Positions 34,400 through 46,267 are shown, counted from the stretch's first letter. The stretch is DNA of 64,000 nt from Diaporthe sp. PMI_573 (GCA_021399435.1 JAJTUP010000002.1:3720001-3784000); one strand, 5' to 3'. Notes: generated by a model from the letters alone, not told the origin. Numbers and translations: made by a program.

Positions 34400-37300
34400 A
34401 CTATGTTGTATTCGTGCCATCGAACATGGCGATATACCTCCTTCCTATCTACCAGATATGGCATATAGACGAGCACCTGATTTGGAGCAGCTTTAGTACC
34501 CTTAAGTTGGGCAAGAGTTTGATAACCATGGTTCTTATTAGGGTACACGGGGAACAGAACATGACCTATGTCTTCGAAACGAACTTAATATCTGGACAGG
34601 AAGTTGTGGATATGCAGTCTTAATTGCCCGATCCCGAACAGATCTACCCCGGTGCCGCATTACTGTTAATTGTACGTTTAGTGGTACACTAAAATATTGT
34701 AGCCAGAGGGCAAACAAGACTTTAGATGAGGTTACTTGAGATTATGAACGATAATGTAAGGCAGCAGTAGAGATAGGTACTAAAAAGCCTAAAAAACCTG
34801 CAGAGTCTCGAAAAACGGGCTGCCTCTTTAGTTTTGAACTGGAAGAAGATAGCGAAATCCCTGGTAATTTCCCTTTATATAGTACCTTTTACACATCTAC
34901 TAAAACTATATAGGTTTATTCCGCGTAATTAGCACTGTCTCCTACCAATACAACTATTTAGCATTTAAGAGTCCTGGTGAATACGTCTTTACAAGAATAG
35001 CGCTCCTACTACATTACTAAGAATAATGTGATATATAGAACAGGTGACGTTGGCACCTAAATATAAGCTCTCTGGAGTAGCTGCCAAGAGCAGCATGTTG
35101 CTTTTAGTGGTTATTTCTAGTGTAGCGGCTATTTCGTTCAACATGATAATTAGATTTGGCGGTTTTATATAAGCTAATCTATTGTCGAATTATTCCGCAC
35201 AATTCTATATGAATGGATAACTATCGAGGATATTGATAACCGACGCTGCCTGCTTAATACCTGTGACCTTAAAGGCCGGCCACCCATTAAACGACTTATT
35301 GACAACTTGGTTGAAAATAACTGTCTAGTCAACCTAAAAGTTGATGATAAGCATTGTATTCAGCATATTATGTTCTCTCTAGCAAAGGCAGTTAACTTTT
35401 GAAACCCTGATAAACTACCGTTTCTCATTATGGATGCTATATTTGGCACCAATTGTTATGGGCTACCACTTGTTCATGTAGTCGGAATGACCCCTGAACG
35501 ACGCCTATATACCTACTCTCTGGCCCTTATAGAGAGCTAAACAATATAGGATTTTATCTGGGTCCTTTAAACACTTAAGGACTGTGGTCTCTAGTGCGAT
35601 CTTTCGATCGTGGATGCTGAGCTTGCAGAGAGTAATGCTATCTGCGTGGTATACTTAGAGTTATAGATTATTATATGCTGATGGCACCTCTTTGAAGTAT
35701 TTAAATGTAATATTTATACTGCTAGCTGTATTCTAGATGATACTATGTTTATGGAGATGAAGCGAGATTTTTATGGCATTATTGATGCCCTGATGAGGAG
35801 ACTATGGAGACTTTGTGGCTGTTGTTTTGGCGGAAGTGGGTTAAGGTTAACGGTGGGGCAGAAGCCATCCGTTATATTGAGACAACATGGCTTAGCCACC
35901 GCCGACATAGTGTTTGCCGAGCATACTTTCCCTATGCGACCCATTTCGACATTCTTTGTACGTTTGCTGCAGAGAGCCTTTATCGTTACCTTAAAACGTG
36001 GCTCGGCCGCTGGAAGCGTATATATAGCGATAATTGTGAATGCCTTTCTCCGTTTGATGGTAGCTGCCTTCCGCAGATTCCAGGATATATTGGCCAGGGA
36101 GAGCAAGTTAGCGTTAGTTACCATAACGGGTTCTTAATACGGCTATATGGAGCCTATTATCTACTATATGCTGGGCTGGGATCTTACTCGTGACTTGCAA
36201 TTATTACGAGGCTAAAAGCCAGGGACGTCTTAATGTCCCCTGTACGGGGTTCTTTTGGCGCACTATGGGGTGCCCGTGTGCCCATAAGACAGCCGCAATA
36301 CTATGGGACGGCGGTGCATTTTACCTTACCGACTTCTATTGACACTGGTACTGGTCGGATGCGCCTACGCAATAACTAGTACTGTCCCCATACCGTCCAT
36401 GGCGGTGTATTCCTGAGCCACTACTATACCCCCGAGCGCTCCCACTACTAGGTGAAAGCCTAGTATCAACTGTTGACGAGGGTAACACCAGCCCTAATCT
36501 AGAGGCTACATGAGAACCATATTTTGCCCCCCCTTCGTTAACTAACCTACTGTAAGAGATGGGTGTTCTTGCCGATCTGCCCACTGGCAATGTTGCTCTT
36601 GGTAGCGAACCTCCTATTGTGTCCTATATTCCCCAGCCGGGGCCCATTATTGCAATACATATTCCGAATTCTAGTACCGACAGGCATGATATAGAACAGC
36701 ACAGCAATCCTATGCTAGGGGTGGAGGGCGTAGCTTCCGACATAGTGGGTACGTTCCTATTACCTAAGAGGAAAAGGGCTGAGTAGGGCAAGAATGGGTC
36801 TAAGAGGGTGAAGGCAAACTACCATGCCCATGGATCTGACGTACTATCTGCCTTAACCGGGCGGATACTAAGCCGGAATGAGGCCGCGAAGAAGAGGAGG
36901 GCGACCTTGCAAAGGAGATGTGGATAATGCCGCCAGCCCGGGTATACACGCAAGTATTCCCTGTGTCTGGGCATACCGCCAGTTGAGATTGTGCGGGTAC
37001 TGACAAATTTGCCTGTAGCTAAGGATTAGGACCTGGAGTCTGCTAACGTTGAAGGTAGGGTAGAATTAGAACAGGGAGCCATATACAACCTACTGGGCGT
37101 AATAGTGGCGGGCTGTGTGATACCAATATGTGTCTCCCTCTATTGCTTAACAAACCATATACCGGAGCCCCCTGGGCAGCTGTATATACTGTCAGCTGCT
37201 AATAGCTCCGAGCGTTCTCCGCTTCCTATTATTAGATCCGATACCCCTAGGCCCCAGACCCCGCCCCTTGACCTTACGCCACTTAGAGACAGTCTAGCCC

Positions 37301-37932
37301 AGGCCTTTCCCAACTGGAAGATGCACAGAAACCGTATTGAAGTGGCCATTGCCGACTATAAGCGGGACCAAGACCAGTGGTATGTTGAGCAGGGTATATG
37401 CCATTGACTCAGTAATGCAGCGTATAGGAAGAGGCGGGGGCTTTACAAATGGACCCTGACCGCACGGGGCATGTTTATTGCAGACTTTAAGAAGCTGGAG
37501 TAGCTGCCTACACGCAGGAGGGATCTGGTTACTGGTGAGATTGTGGACCACGGGCCGGTTGATTGGACACTAGAGGAGAAGCGTATATGGCTTGACCGTG
37601 TCGTATAGTCGACTGATGCTGACGACGATGAGTTTTTTAGGGGGCTAGAGCGTTTTGGGTTCGTACCATTGTCGAACAGGGACCGAGCTTAGAAGCGAAA
37701 ATGGGGGGGAGGCCCTAATGACGACGAGATGCTTTATCGTGTGGCGACAGCATGCGAGGCATACGATCGTACAGCATTTATCACAGACTTTGATGATTGG
37801 ACTTCTGAGGTGATAGAGGTCCAGCTTGGTGCGGATAGGGACAAGCTGCTTTATAAGACCGTTCACTTTGATATAGGCTGCTGGAGATATTTTGTTAGGG
37901 AAGGAGTATTTCCTAATGTGCCAAAGGTTTAG
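34400..37932 (+). pseudogene. MULE transposase with SWIM, zinc knuckle and C-terminal extension
   Basis: Readable blocks in order: LIMDAIFGTNCYGLPLVHVV near 35424 (first catalytic Asp); SIVDAELAESNAI near 35605 (second Asp); a C-x-WH block near 35665; VNGGAEAIRYIETTWL near 35832; ESLYRYLK near 35972 (catalytic Glu region); FFWRTMGCPCAHKTAAIL near 36250 (SWIM-type Cys/His set); FY-HWYWSDAPTQ near 36330; a damaged CCHC knuckle at 36916-36970; then a readable 36559-37932 frame ending DIGCWRYFVREGVFPNVPKV. At least one frame change lies between 36190 and 36260, and about ten in-frame stops, mostly TAG, interrupt it. MULE transposases cut and paste elements with long inverted ends. The last 270 codons (from about 37105) are a domain I do not recognise and may be a separate ORF. 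Confidence 0.7.
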
Positions 37933-38202
37933 TACGAGGCGGAGGACTTTATATAAGACTATATTATAGTTGCAGGTAACAGTTAAGCCACAACTTGGAG
38001 CATCTTATTAGTATTATATAAGGGCATTAATTTTTACATGCATAATATTTACGGGAAGGCATATTAGCGTAATAACAAACCACTGGTCTCTTGTATTCAG
38101 GTATCTAGGCATCCTATTCCTATTATTCCAAGGGACTAATCTAATGTTATATCTGCGCAACTTATTAAAATTGTATCTAGTTAGGTATTTGCAAAGGCCA
38201 AG

Positions 38203-38266
38203 TTGGCACTAAATGGTGCGAATTGTGGAAAGATTGCCGTACATAGTTTGTACCAAATGGTGCCAA
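38203..38266. repeat. Palindrome pair past the helicase stop
   Basis: Copies of the 20-bp palindrome family at 38203-38222 (TTGGCACTAAATGGTGCGAA) and 38247-38266 (TTTGTACCAAATGGTGCCAA), just beyond the helicase stop (38286-38288). They flank a short spacer, so the RNA or single strand could fold into a longer stem. Confidence 0.85.
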
Positions 38267-39297
38267 CTTGGCAACAAGTATATAGTTAAACCTTTTGGCG
38301 GTTGGACGGGCCCTTGCCGCCAGACTGATCCGTGGGGTTTTCCTTGCGCTTCCGCTTGCTCGTCTTGGATGCTGGCGACTTTTGGCCGTTGGCTTGCGAC
38401 TTGGGCTTGCGTTCCTTCAGGGTGGGGGAGCTAGGGGCTTCAGAATCTTCGCCATCAGTGTTACCTGGAGGTGGAGATGGCGACTTATAAGCGGGAGCGG
38501 CGTTCTTAAACGGGGTGGCAGTACCAAACTCTGTCTCTGGCGCAAACGTCTGTGCTTGCTCGGCTATGTCGGGCTGCCTCGCTCTGCTGCACGTGGCCTA
38601 CAGCTTATCCCAGGCCAGCTTGTCCGGCAGGGGCTTGTCCTTGTAGTTGTCAAGGTAGGCCAGGGGCAGTGCGATCTTTAGCTCGTTGGCCGAGAGCAGG
38701 ATTTCCTCGTAGTGCTCTGGGAGATCATTTGGGTTAACAGCTAGTAGTAGGCGAGCAAACCGCGAGTAGAACTTGGCAAAATCTCGTGTCGATTGCGAGT
38801 TGAAGTCTTGGATCTCACTTGGGTGGGCATACTCCTACACTATACGGTTAAAAGGCTGACTTAACAGCAGGCAGAGCACCTTATAGGACAGGAGCTTCCG
38901 TACAAAAGGGTTGTTTAGGTGCTTGGGGAACCGGATGGAAGCGCCGAGTGACTGAACCTCTTTGATGGAAGCACGGTGCTCGAGAAAGTTGTAGACAGTG
39001 TCCTTGAGGCTGACGATAACCCAGGTGACTGGCTTGCCCTGCCTAATGCGGACAAGCCGGCCGACGCATTGTCTAACGCTGCTATAGCTCCAAGGCATCT
39101 GAACCAGGATTTTGAAGTGGCATTGGTGGTGGAGGTTGAGGCTAGTAGCGCCTACTATGGTGTTTAATAGCAGCATGTTAACGTTGGAATTGGGATCGTT
39201 GAAATCGGCAAACATGCTAGCCTTCTCAGCGGCAGTCATCCCGGCGCGCACAGATAAGACGTTGAGAGAAGCCTTCTTCATTATAGCGTACAGCAGC

Positions 39298-39444
39298 CTG
39301 GGTCATAGTGGTTAGCTTGGTTAGGGAACGAGTTGGCACCAAATGGTGCGAAACTTGGGGTAGGGTACTTGGCACCAAATGGTGCCAAGTTGGGGGGGGG
39401 GGGGTAGTTGGCACCGATTGGTGCCAACTCTATACCGTACTTAC
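39298..39444 (-). repeat. Helicase intron with three palindromes
   Basis: 147-nt intron (GTAAGT...CCAG) holding the 20-bp family at 39333-39352, 39369-39388 and 39408-39427 plus a run of 14 G/C. The middle copy is the perfect palindrome TTGGCACCAAATGGTGCCAA. Confidence 0.85.
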
Positions 39445-41150
39445 AATTGCAGCCAAGGCGTGCTCACTATGACCAGTGTCCTGTTGCCTTCCTTGGCTTG
39501 TTGACAACACAATTGGACTACGTGGGTGTTGATGGGCGAGCGGGCAAGCACGCGGCTGAGCACTGTCTTGCGCTCGACAGGGATAAAATCGTAGAGATTA
39601 TTACCAAGTCTAAGAAGTTGCAAGTATGTTAGGCCGTAGTTGCCGATAGCTTGCATGATGGCCTCGGTGTGGGCGGAGCCAAAAGTTAGTACCCTAGCGA
39701 CGGTGTGCGACGAATCCTTTGTCTTTTTGCGAGCCTTCTTCTTGCCGGCCTCCTTGCGGGCACCGCCAGCAAACTCGCCCAGATTAATAAGATCGTCCAG
39801 AAGGACGTTATCCGGAATCTGACTAACCTGGTCCTCCTTAATTATGGCTATTAGGCTGAGCCAATCTGCGGCGCCAACATTTAGGACCCGGAGCAGACCG
39901 CCGTTGAGGGCGGCCTTGTTGTCGTTTGAACCGCCGCCATCCTTAGCCGCATCGACAGGACCAACGTGAGGGACATTGACACTCAAATCTTGGGGGCCGG
40001 TGGCTTCTGCACTGGTAGCCAAGTCCTTGAAGTGATCGTTTATAAACTTGTCGACAACGGGCTTCAGTTCGACATGGCCCAACGAGTGCGTCTTGATGTG
40101 GTGAGCGGGAATGCCATCTTGGGGGCTGACGTACCACGGGGTCCCGTCGGCATGGTCGGGCAACTGCAGGATGGTGTCCATACCCCGGCGCATGCCTATG
40201 CAGCGGAGCATGCCCTTGACCACAAGCCGTCCGCGACCGCTCTCATCCTCCTTGGTGTTGTGGGACTGCGCGTTTGGGGACAGGGACCACCATTTCCACT
40301 TGTGCACTGTGTATGCCTCCGTAAGATTGCGCTTCCGCTCATCAGGCATATCATCCGAAAGGCACTTGAGGAATCCATCATCGCTAAGTGTAAGGTCGGG
40401 TTGATCAGGAAATTGCTGCGGCAGGCCCATGTTCTCCTAGAACAGGCTGCTCAGCCCGTGATAATCTGATAGCTGATTGATGGCTGGAGTGGCAGACACG
40501 AGGACTAAACTGGGTGATGGCATAAATCTGGAAACACGCTTTGAACCCATCTCGATTATTAGCCGCAGCATCTGCGAGAAGCCAGTTCGGGAGTTCCGGA
40601 CAAGCTGGCACTTATTGGCGATAATGTGGTTGAAGTAGAAACCCTTGGGGAATCTTGCAAGTTTGTACTTCGCGATGAACATCGGTATCATCTCCCTCAC
40701 ATTGCTAGCGTTAGTCGTGTAGGTGGTTTTGCTGCCATCCTTGATGTATTCCGCAATGAGCGCTTTACGGACAGATTTCGGGACGCCCTGCGCTTCGGCC
40801 TTTCTCTCGTTGTATTTGAATTCATCGAGTTCTTCCTCCTCGAACTCCGACTGGCCGTCGTCCTTAGACTCCGACTGACCGCTCTCAGGCTGCACAGTCG
40901 TAGGGAACGCTGACTTCATAGCCTGTTTCCCCTTGGCCCGGGCGGAGAGGGAGCCTTCGGCTGTAGCCTTGCGGAAGATTTCCATTTGGCGGGCAGAGAG
41001 CTTGAGGTTAAAGTTGTGGGTATCATACTCCTAGGGGCCAAAATCATACAGGCGGTCCTTCTTGGTTTTGACAAAGGTCACTGCCCAGTCCTTCTGGAGC
41101 AGACGGGCAGCTGCGGTGGAGTAGGAGCAGATCCAACCCTTGCGCGCGTT

Positions 41151-41333
41151 CTTGTTGGTTAGGTGGTTAGCTGATGTTCGAGATGATAAGGGCTTGGCAC
41201 CAATGGGTGCGAAGTGGGGGAAGGGGTGGGTGAGCTAGTTGGTACCAATGGGTGCGAAATGGGTAAAGTTCGCACCCATTGGTGCCAACTGCGATCCAGA
41301 GGACAACCCATGGCTGGCGTGGAAATTACTTAC
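41151..41333 (-). repeat. Helicase intron with three palindromes
   Basis: 183-nt intron (GTAAGT...CAAG, branch CTAAC). Copies at 41194-41213 and 41239-41258 are direct. The copy at 41269-41288 is the exact reverse complement of the first. Confidence 0.85.
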
Positions 41334-41734
41334 CACTGATGTATTCTTCTGCGCCACAGCTGCCTCCATCTCGCTTATGAGCTGCTCATTTGTCATTACG
41401 CACTGCTGGAGGGCGGGATTGTGGCTGGTGTTGTTGTACGATCCGTGGTAGACGCGGACCTCAAACGTGCCTGGCGGGAAATACTTGTTGATCTCGTTGA
41501 AGTGTTGCTTGACTACGCTGGCAGGGGCGAAGACCACCGTTGGCATTACCGGCGGCAGCCCATGCACAGTGGCATCGTCCTTTTCTCCCAGCTTTAGGTC
41601 AAGTTTGACAAGACGCTCACCTAAGGCAATCTCGCGCTGCATCATGAAGACCATCGTCTTGCCAGTGCCGACCTTGTTAGCTAGGAGAGCACCCCTTATA
41701 GCGCCTTTGGACATCTGGTTCAGAACGTGAACAT

Positions 41735-41854
41735 CTATACGGCACCAGAATCGTTAGCATGGAGTTGTACACGTAGGAGTTGGCCCCAAATGGTGCGAAC
41801 TTATGCCCGGTAAGTTTGCACCATTTGGGGCCGATTTATTCTGGGACAACTTAC
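41735..41854 (-). repeat. Helicase intron with an inverted palindrome pair
   Basis: 120-nt intron (GTAAGT...ATAG). Copies at 41780-41799 and 41815-41834 are inverted relative to each other and separated by 15 nt, so the intron RNA could form one long stem. The core here is GGCCCC instead of GGCACC. Confidence 0.85.
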
Positions 41855-42934
41855 TGACCACCTGGCCAGGCTTCAGGCTATAGCCATTGGGACTCTTGGG
41901 AGTACCGTCGGCGTTATCCCTCCGATTGATACGCAGATTAGTGTACTGATCATCACCCTCGGCCTCTGTATTCATACCCAATGCTTCGAGCGCCTTGACA
42001 AAGGTGGTTTCAATGGGCAGCCGCGCTGGTATGAGAGCAAGCGTAGCGTGGCACTGCTTCAGGTTTTCCTGGTGCTCCTCCAGCGCCTTTCTGCCATCCT
42101 TAGATAGCGTGCCCTCCTTCAAGGCGCGGTTGAGGACTTCAGCGTCCCTCTCCATCTGCGCCATGTACTGTTCAATACACTATGCATCCGGCAACAGGGA
42201 CCGGAAAGTCTCCAGAACGTTAACGCCGGCGTTGCTTGTGATTTGTGGTTTTTTGAATAAGCCCCGCGAATAGAGCTTATTGATCACTCCCAGCACGGTC
42301 TTGTGGTCAATGGGCGGCAGCTTCTCGAGGGGGTCCAGCTGTTGCGGGCGGTGGCTGCTGGTGGTCGTGCGGTTCTTGCTGTTAGCAGCAGACTTGGCGA
42401 TAGAGTTGTACTTAGACACACGAAACATGTACGCCGTGCGGCGGAACAATTTTGCAGCAACCTCGTGAATGTCGTTTGGGTTCGGCAGATCCTTATCGGC
42501 CGCCTTAGCCTTCTCTTGCTTCTCCGCGTAGTCCCGAATTCAGCACGCAGCCCAATTTTGGGCCTTGCCTTTCTTCCACAAACGCATCCAGGTTCCGCAT
42601 CATTTCGCGCGCAGCACAAGAAGATGGCAGAGGCGGGAAGGCGTTCCTCCTCTATCTTTCCCACACTCGAGTCAAGAAGCATCTACGTTCTTTGGGATAC
42701 TCGTCTGGTATACATATCTTGGGAGCTTCCAGCAGCACAGTATCTCAAGCGATATGCAAGCCCTTCGTATTGAGGACTTTTGGAATGGCAACTCTCTGGT
42801 AAGCTCAGATATTCACGGATCAGCAACGGTGACGAGAACAGTTCCAGCTATCAAGACAGACTGGTTTGATTCCTGACCGCCCACGCGCGGGATTTTAGCA
42901 TAACAAACCGAAATCTGAACGAACGAGCGCTAGG

Positions 42935-45132
42935 GTGACCATCTCGCGTCTGCCTGTTGAAATCATTTGGTTAAGTTTGGTCAAGACAACAGCGCCGAAA
43001 ACAGACCAACTTGTGAAGCCCTCTTCGTGTTTCGTCTTTGTAGTAGAGGTGCGTGATAAGGAATATCGACGACTGGCATCGGTCCTCCAGGATGTTATAG
43101 TGGCGCAATCCGGAGTCCCCGTTCTGACGACTGTTTGGCCAGGCTTGCACGCCTCATCCTTCCAGCCGGTTCCAGACAGCAGCATGGGACCTCATAAGCG
43201 CAAACGCAAGCCCGAAGCAGGAATACCCCTTCAAGAGCAGATTCTCAGAGGCCTGCGATTCTTGTACATCCAGGGAGATCGCAAAGGCCTGCGGAGGCTT
43301 CGCATGGAGCAAGCAGAGAAGTACAGTGCCCAAGTTAGCTCTGTGCTTGCAAATGCAACGCACGTCATCGTCGATGACGGCCTGACCTTTGAGCACATTA
43401 AGGACATAGTGGCCTCGGTGATTAAACAAGGCCAGCCGCCCTGGGTAGTCTGAGAACACTGGCCTCTGGACAGCATTGTAGAGAAGCGATACCTCCCGAC
43501 TACGTTGTTATGGTATCGAGTCATCCTGGATTCGTTGATATCCTCCGCACTTACTGCCCAGAAATCCCTAAAAGACCTGTTAGAGGTCAAGGCCGCACGA
43601 AAAGGCCCAAAGAGACAGGGGAAAGATCCGCATATTACGCCTTCTTCAAGTGAGAAATCCTCAGTACCTTATAACGTGAGCCATTTCGAGGTCGGGATAG
43701 GGACAAATGCGGCACGTATTACTATTCCATCCTCACAGCCCTTTTCTGCGGATATAGTGTCTTGTGCTGGCCCTACAAGCAACCGCCTAACCTATTATAA
43801 CTATAGAGACGAGCTGTTACAACTGATTAAGCACGTATAGAAGAATTACAAGGACCTCTCCTTACTAGCATGCGATAAAGACGAAGATAGCAGCAGGGAC
43901 AGTAATAGTAAGCCTGAAGGAGAGAAGCTACCGAAGCGTGTTAAAAAGTCCTAGGTATTAAAGCCTAGACTTGAGGGCAACTTTGCTTATAGCAAAGGTA
44001 GTACGATAGACGAGTCAGGGGGCCCAAATGCGAGGACCATCGCAATCATGTGACTACTACGATAGGACAAACAACTAGTAGCGTTTAATGTTATACCGCA
44101 GAGCTATAAAAACCCTTTTCCTGTAGACTAAAAAGATAACGACGGTAAAGTAAGTACAACTCCTTTCTTTTATCGGAGATAGTATCGCTAGCAAGATCGA
44201 GGAGATCTTCAAGACCGACTCCCTTTAACGCCTAAAGCATGTATAAAACGATGCAAAAAACCAAGTACTCCAGCTTTTCCTTGGGATTTATAGTGTTGGC
44301 CTTTCTACGGCCAGCCAGTAGATGGCAAAGGGCTTCCGGAGCCTCAACGATTTGCTGCGGCATATCTCACTGACCCCGAATTAGCGCATTGGCGTCGAAC
44401 ACTATCGAGACCTCAACACACATATCTCGTGCTTGGAAGTCAAGGCCCTTGGCGACTACGTAAAGGACAAAGCGGCCAGGATCGACAAGGAGGTCAACCT
44501 CCTCATCTATGGCAGCTACCGCAGGGGCGCGGATAGCAGCGGCGACGTTAACTTCATCATTACTAAGGCAGGAACCAGGTTGAGCAAGGAGCTAATCCCA
44601 TTCCTGGATAAGCTGGTTGGGAATCTAACCGAGAAGGGATTCCTCACGGCCGCGCTGGCCTCACATAACCAACAGAGCCCCAGGAACAGGGACAACAAGG
44701 GCTCCAAGTGGCATAGCTGCTGTGTCCTCCCACGTAGTGCCGGCTCCGAGAACAGCGAGGACAGATACAGGCCTTAGAGATGTATTAATTTCCTTCTCGT
44801 ATAAGTATAAACTCGCTCTTTCTGTATTAAAGCATGCAAACTATCTTATAAGGCTCTATAAATTAGAACTAATATATCGCACGCCGCAAACCGAGTATAG
44901 TGCCGCGCTGATTTACTTTACGGGCAATACGGGCAATGATTTCTTCAACCGGAGCCTCTGTTTGTTGGCCTTAAAAAAGAAGATGAGGCTGAACCAATGT
45001 GGGCTGTATAAGAACGTGGTTAGGGGTTATAAAAGACAGAAGATGTCTGAGGGGGAGCTGGTTGAAGGCAAGAGTGAGAGAAGGATCTTTGAGCTTCTTG
45101 GAGTCCAGTGGAGGGAGCCTCATGAGCGGTAG
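42935..45132 (+). pseudogene. X-family DNA polymerase (lambda/mu/Pol4-like) with BRCT, decayed
   Basis: Order of domains: a BRCT-like segment from MGPHKRKRKPE (43184) through THVIVDDGLTF to EHWPLDSI; a linker; the 8-kDa/HhH part with YYDRTNN near 44054, YRRAIKTL, and SFIGDSIASKIEEI near 44166; LFLGIYSVGLSTASQ; RIGVEHYRDL near 44385; the catalytic GSYRRG (44511-44528) followed by SGDVNFIIT; and the C-terminal ALIYFTGN, FNRSLCLLALKKKMRLNQCG, ERRIFELLGVQWREP. X-family enzymes fill short gaps in end joining and base-excision repair. Damage: TGA at 43450-43452, TAGTAG where Gln-Trp is expected near 44075, further TAG and TAA, a shift near 44050, and about 150 bp of extra sequence near 44730-44880. 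The second metal-binding Asp is Asn (44550-44552). ATG 42935 or 43184 could be the start. Confidence 0.75.
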
Positions 45133-46267
45133 TGTTGAGGCTGAGTAGCTCCGGCGATTTAGGATTATGTTCCACGCGTTGGATACGCAGGGAGGGCAGG
45201 CGGTAACTTGGTGATCCTTCTGTCAGTCATTCGCGCAGGGTCAGGATTAATGTATAGAACATTAGGTTAATAGCTAACTAGATAAGGCTGGGAGGAGGTC
45301 AGCACGGCGAGACGCAGGGGCGAGACGCAGGGGCGAGACGCAGGGGCGAGACGCAGGGGCGAGACGCCAGCACAAGATCAGCCGACACATCAGAGCTGCT
45401 CATTCCAGTTTGCTTTTATTGCCTTCCGTTTCAAAGAATTATTAGGATCGTCGACTAATCCGGTTTTATCCAGCCGCAGAAAGGATTGCTTAACTGGCTT
45501 GTTATGTTTAATTTTTCTTTTTTTGCATTATGTCTGATTTCTTATCCTGTTCCATTATCTATACTTTCATGTTGGCTTGCCGTTATTTCATAGCAGCAGA
45601 GCGAATAAAATTTCTTTGCTGTCTTGAGGTATTATGTGAATCCTGTATAATCGTTGGACTTCCAGTATTTGCCTGAAAGCTGTGTTTAAGCCCTAATATC
45701 CACATTCTACAAATTCAATTTCGCATTGCACTATGAAACCGGCAAGAAGAATTGTCTTAATGCACCCCATTACGAGAACAACTGCTCTTACATATCTCGC
45801 GTGCTCTTTAAAAAAGATGCCCCTATTTCTGAGAGAGAGAAGAGGACCCCTCGCTACGCATTAGCGGCACAGCACTGAACCGCGCGTCACTCCGCCCACA
45901 TTCTGGGACAATCTCTCTCGTATTCCTCTTGTGAAGCGAGCGCTCTGAGAACTTGACCGGCGTATTGATTCAGGCCGGCCACAAGAACAAGAAGACCTGA
46001 AGACCTTGAGTCCACCAGGCAATACCCGGCTGCATGATACTGAAATCCCCTATCGAGGTATCAACAGTTTCTCACGTGCGGGCGGCCCTAACTTGAGTGA
46101 TCTATGAAGGGGTGTTTTCACACAATAACGCGAAGATCAAGTACTAGAACACACAGATCGGTACGCTAATGATAGAGTGACAGAACTAGCAAGCCGTGTT
46201 CGGGAAGTAAAAAGCCATGGAAAACTTTCACCTAAGGAACTGACTACCGAACCTTAATCAGGCCGGA
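45133..46267. other. Intergenic, no supported gene
   Basis: Downstream flank of the polymerase remnant and of the DUF7732-like gene. It contains the 13-bp tandem repeat at 45308-45368, then AT-richer DNA. No frame with recognisable motifs. Confidence 0.5.
45308..45368. repeat. 13-bp tandem repeat CGAGACGCAGGGG
   Basis: Four perfect copies plus CGAGACGCC. A GC-rich minisatellite just past the polymerase remnant. Confidence 0.95.

Larger units (their letters stand above)
33830..38190 (+). mobile_element. Mutator-like (MULE) DNA transposon, damaged
   Basis: A MULE-type transposase remnant fills 34.4-37 kb on +, and a subterminal array of CCCACCYA motifs sits at the left end. Right and left boundaries are approximate: I could not identify matching terminal repeats or the 9-bp duplication expected for MULEs. 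Damage is CpA/TpG type and moderate, so long stretches remain readable. Confidence 0.7.
38286..42603 (-). pseudogene. SNF2-type helicase, split by TAG codons
   Basis: Four or more exons. Helicase motifs in order: ANKVGTGKT (Walker A, near 41670), a Walker B core reading IIANKCQLVRN at about 40595-40625 where DExx-type acids would stand, LVSATPAINQLSDYHGL (motif III), then after 39297 GATSLNLHHQC and WSYSSVRQCVGRLVRIRQGK (motifs V and VI), and a basic C-terminus (KTSKRKRKE). Introns: 41854-41735, 41333-41151 and 39444-39298, all GTAAGT..AG. Five in-frame TAG codons (42180-42182, 41031-41033, 40437-40439, 38835-38837, 38598-38600) break it without a frameshift. Upstream of 42540 the frame is unclear and the start is uncertain. 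SNF2 proteins use ATP to move along DNA and remodel chromatin. Lost acids and stops argue that this copy is dead. Divergent neighbour: an X-family polymerase. Confidence 0.75.

Noticed and set aside
42284..42773. Overlapping + and - ORFs around the helicase 5' end (42303-42773, 42565-42876)
   Set aside because: Most are antisense to the helicase frame. The start of the helicase is uncertain, but these frames show no motif of their own.
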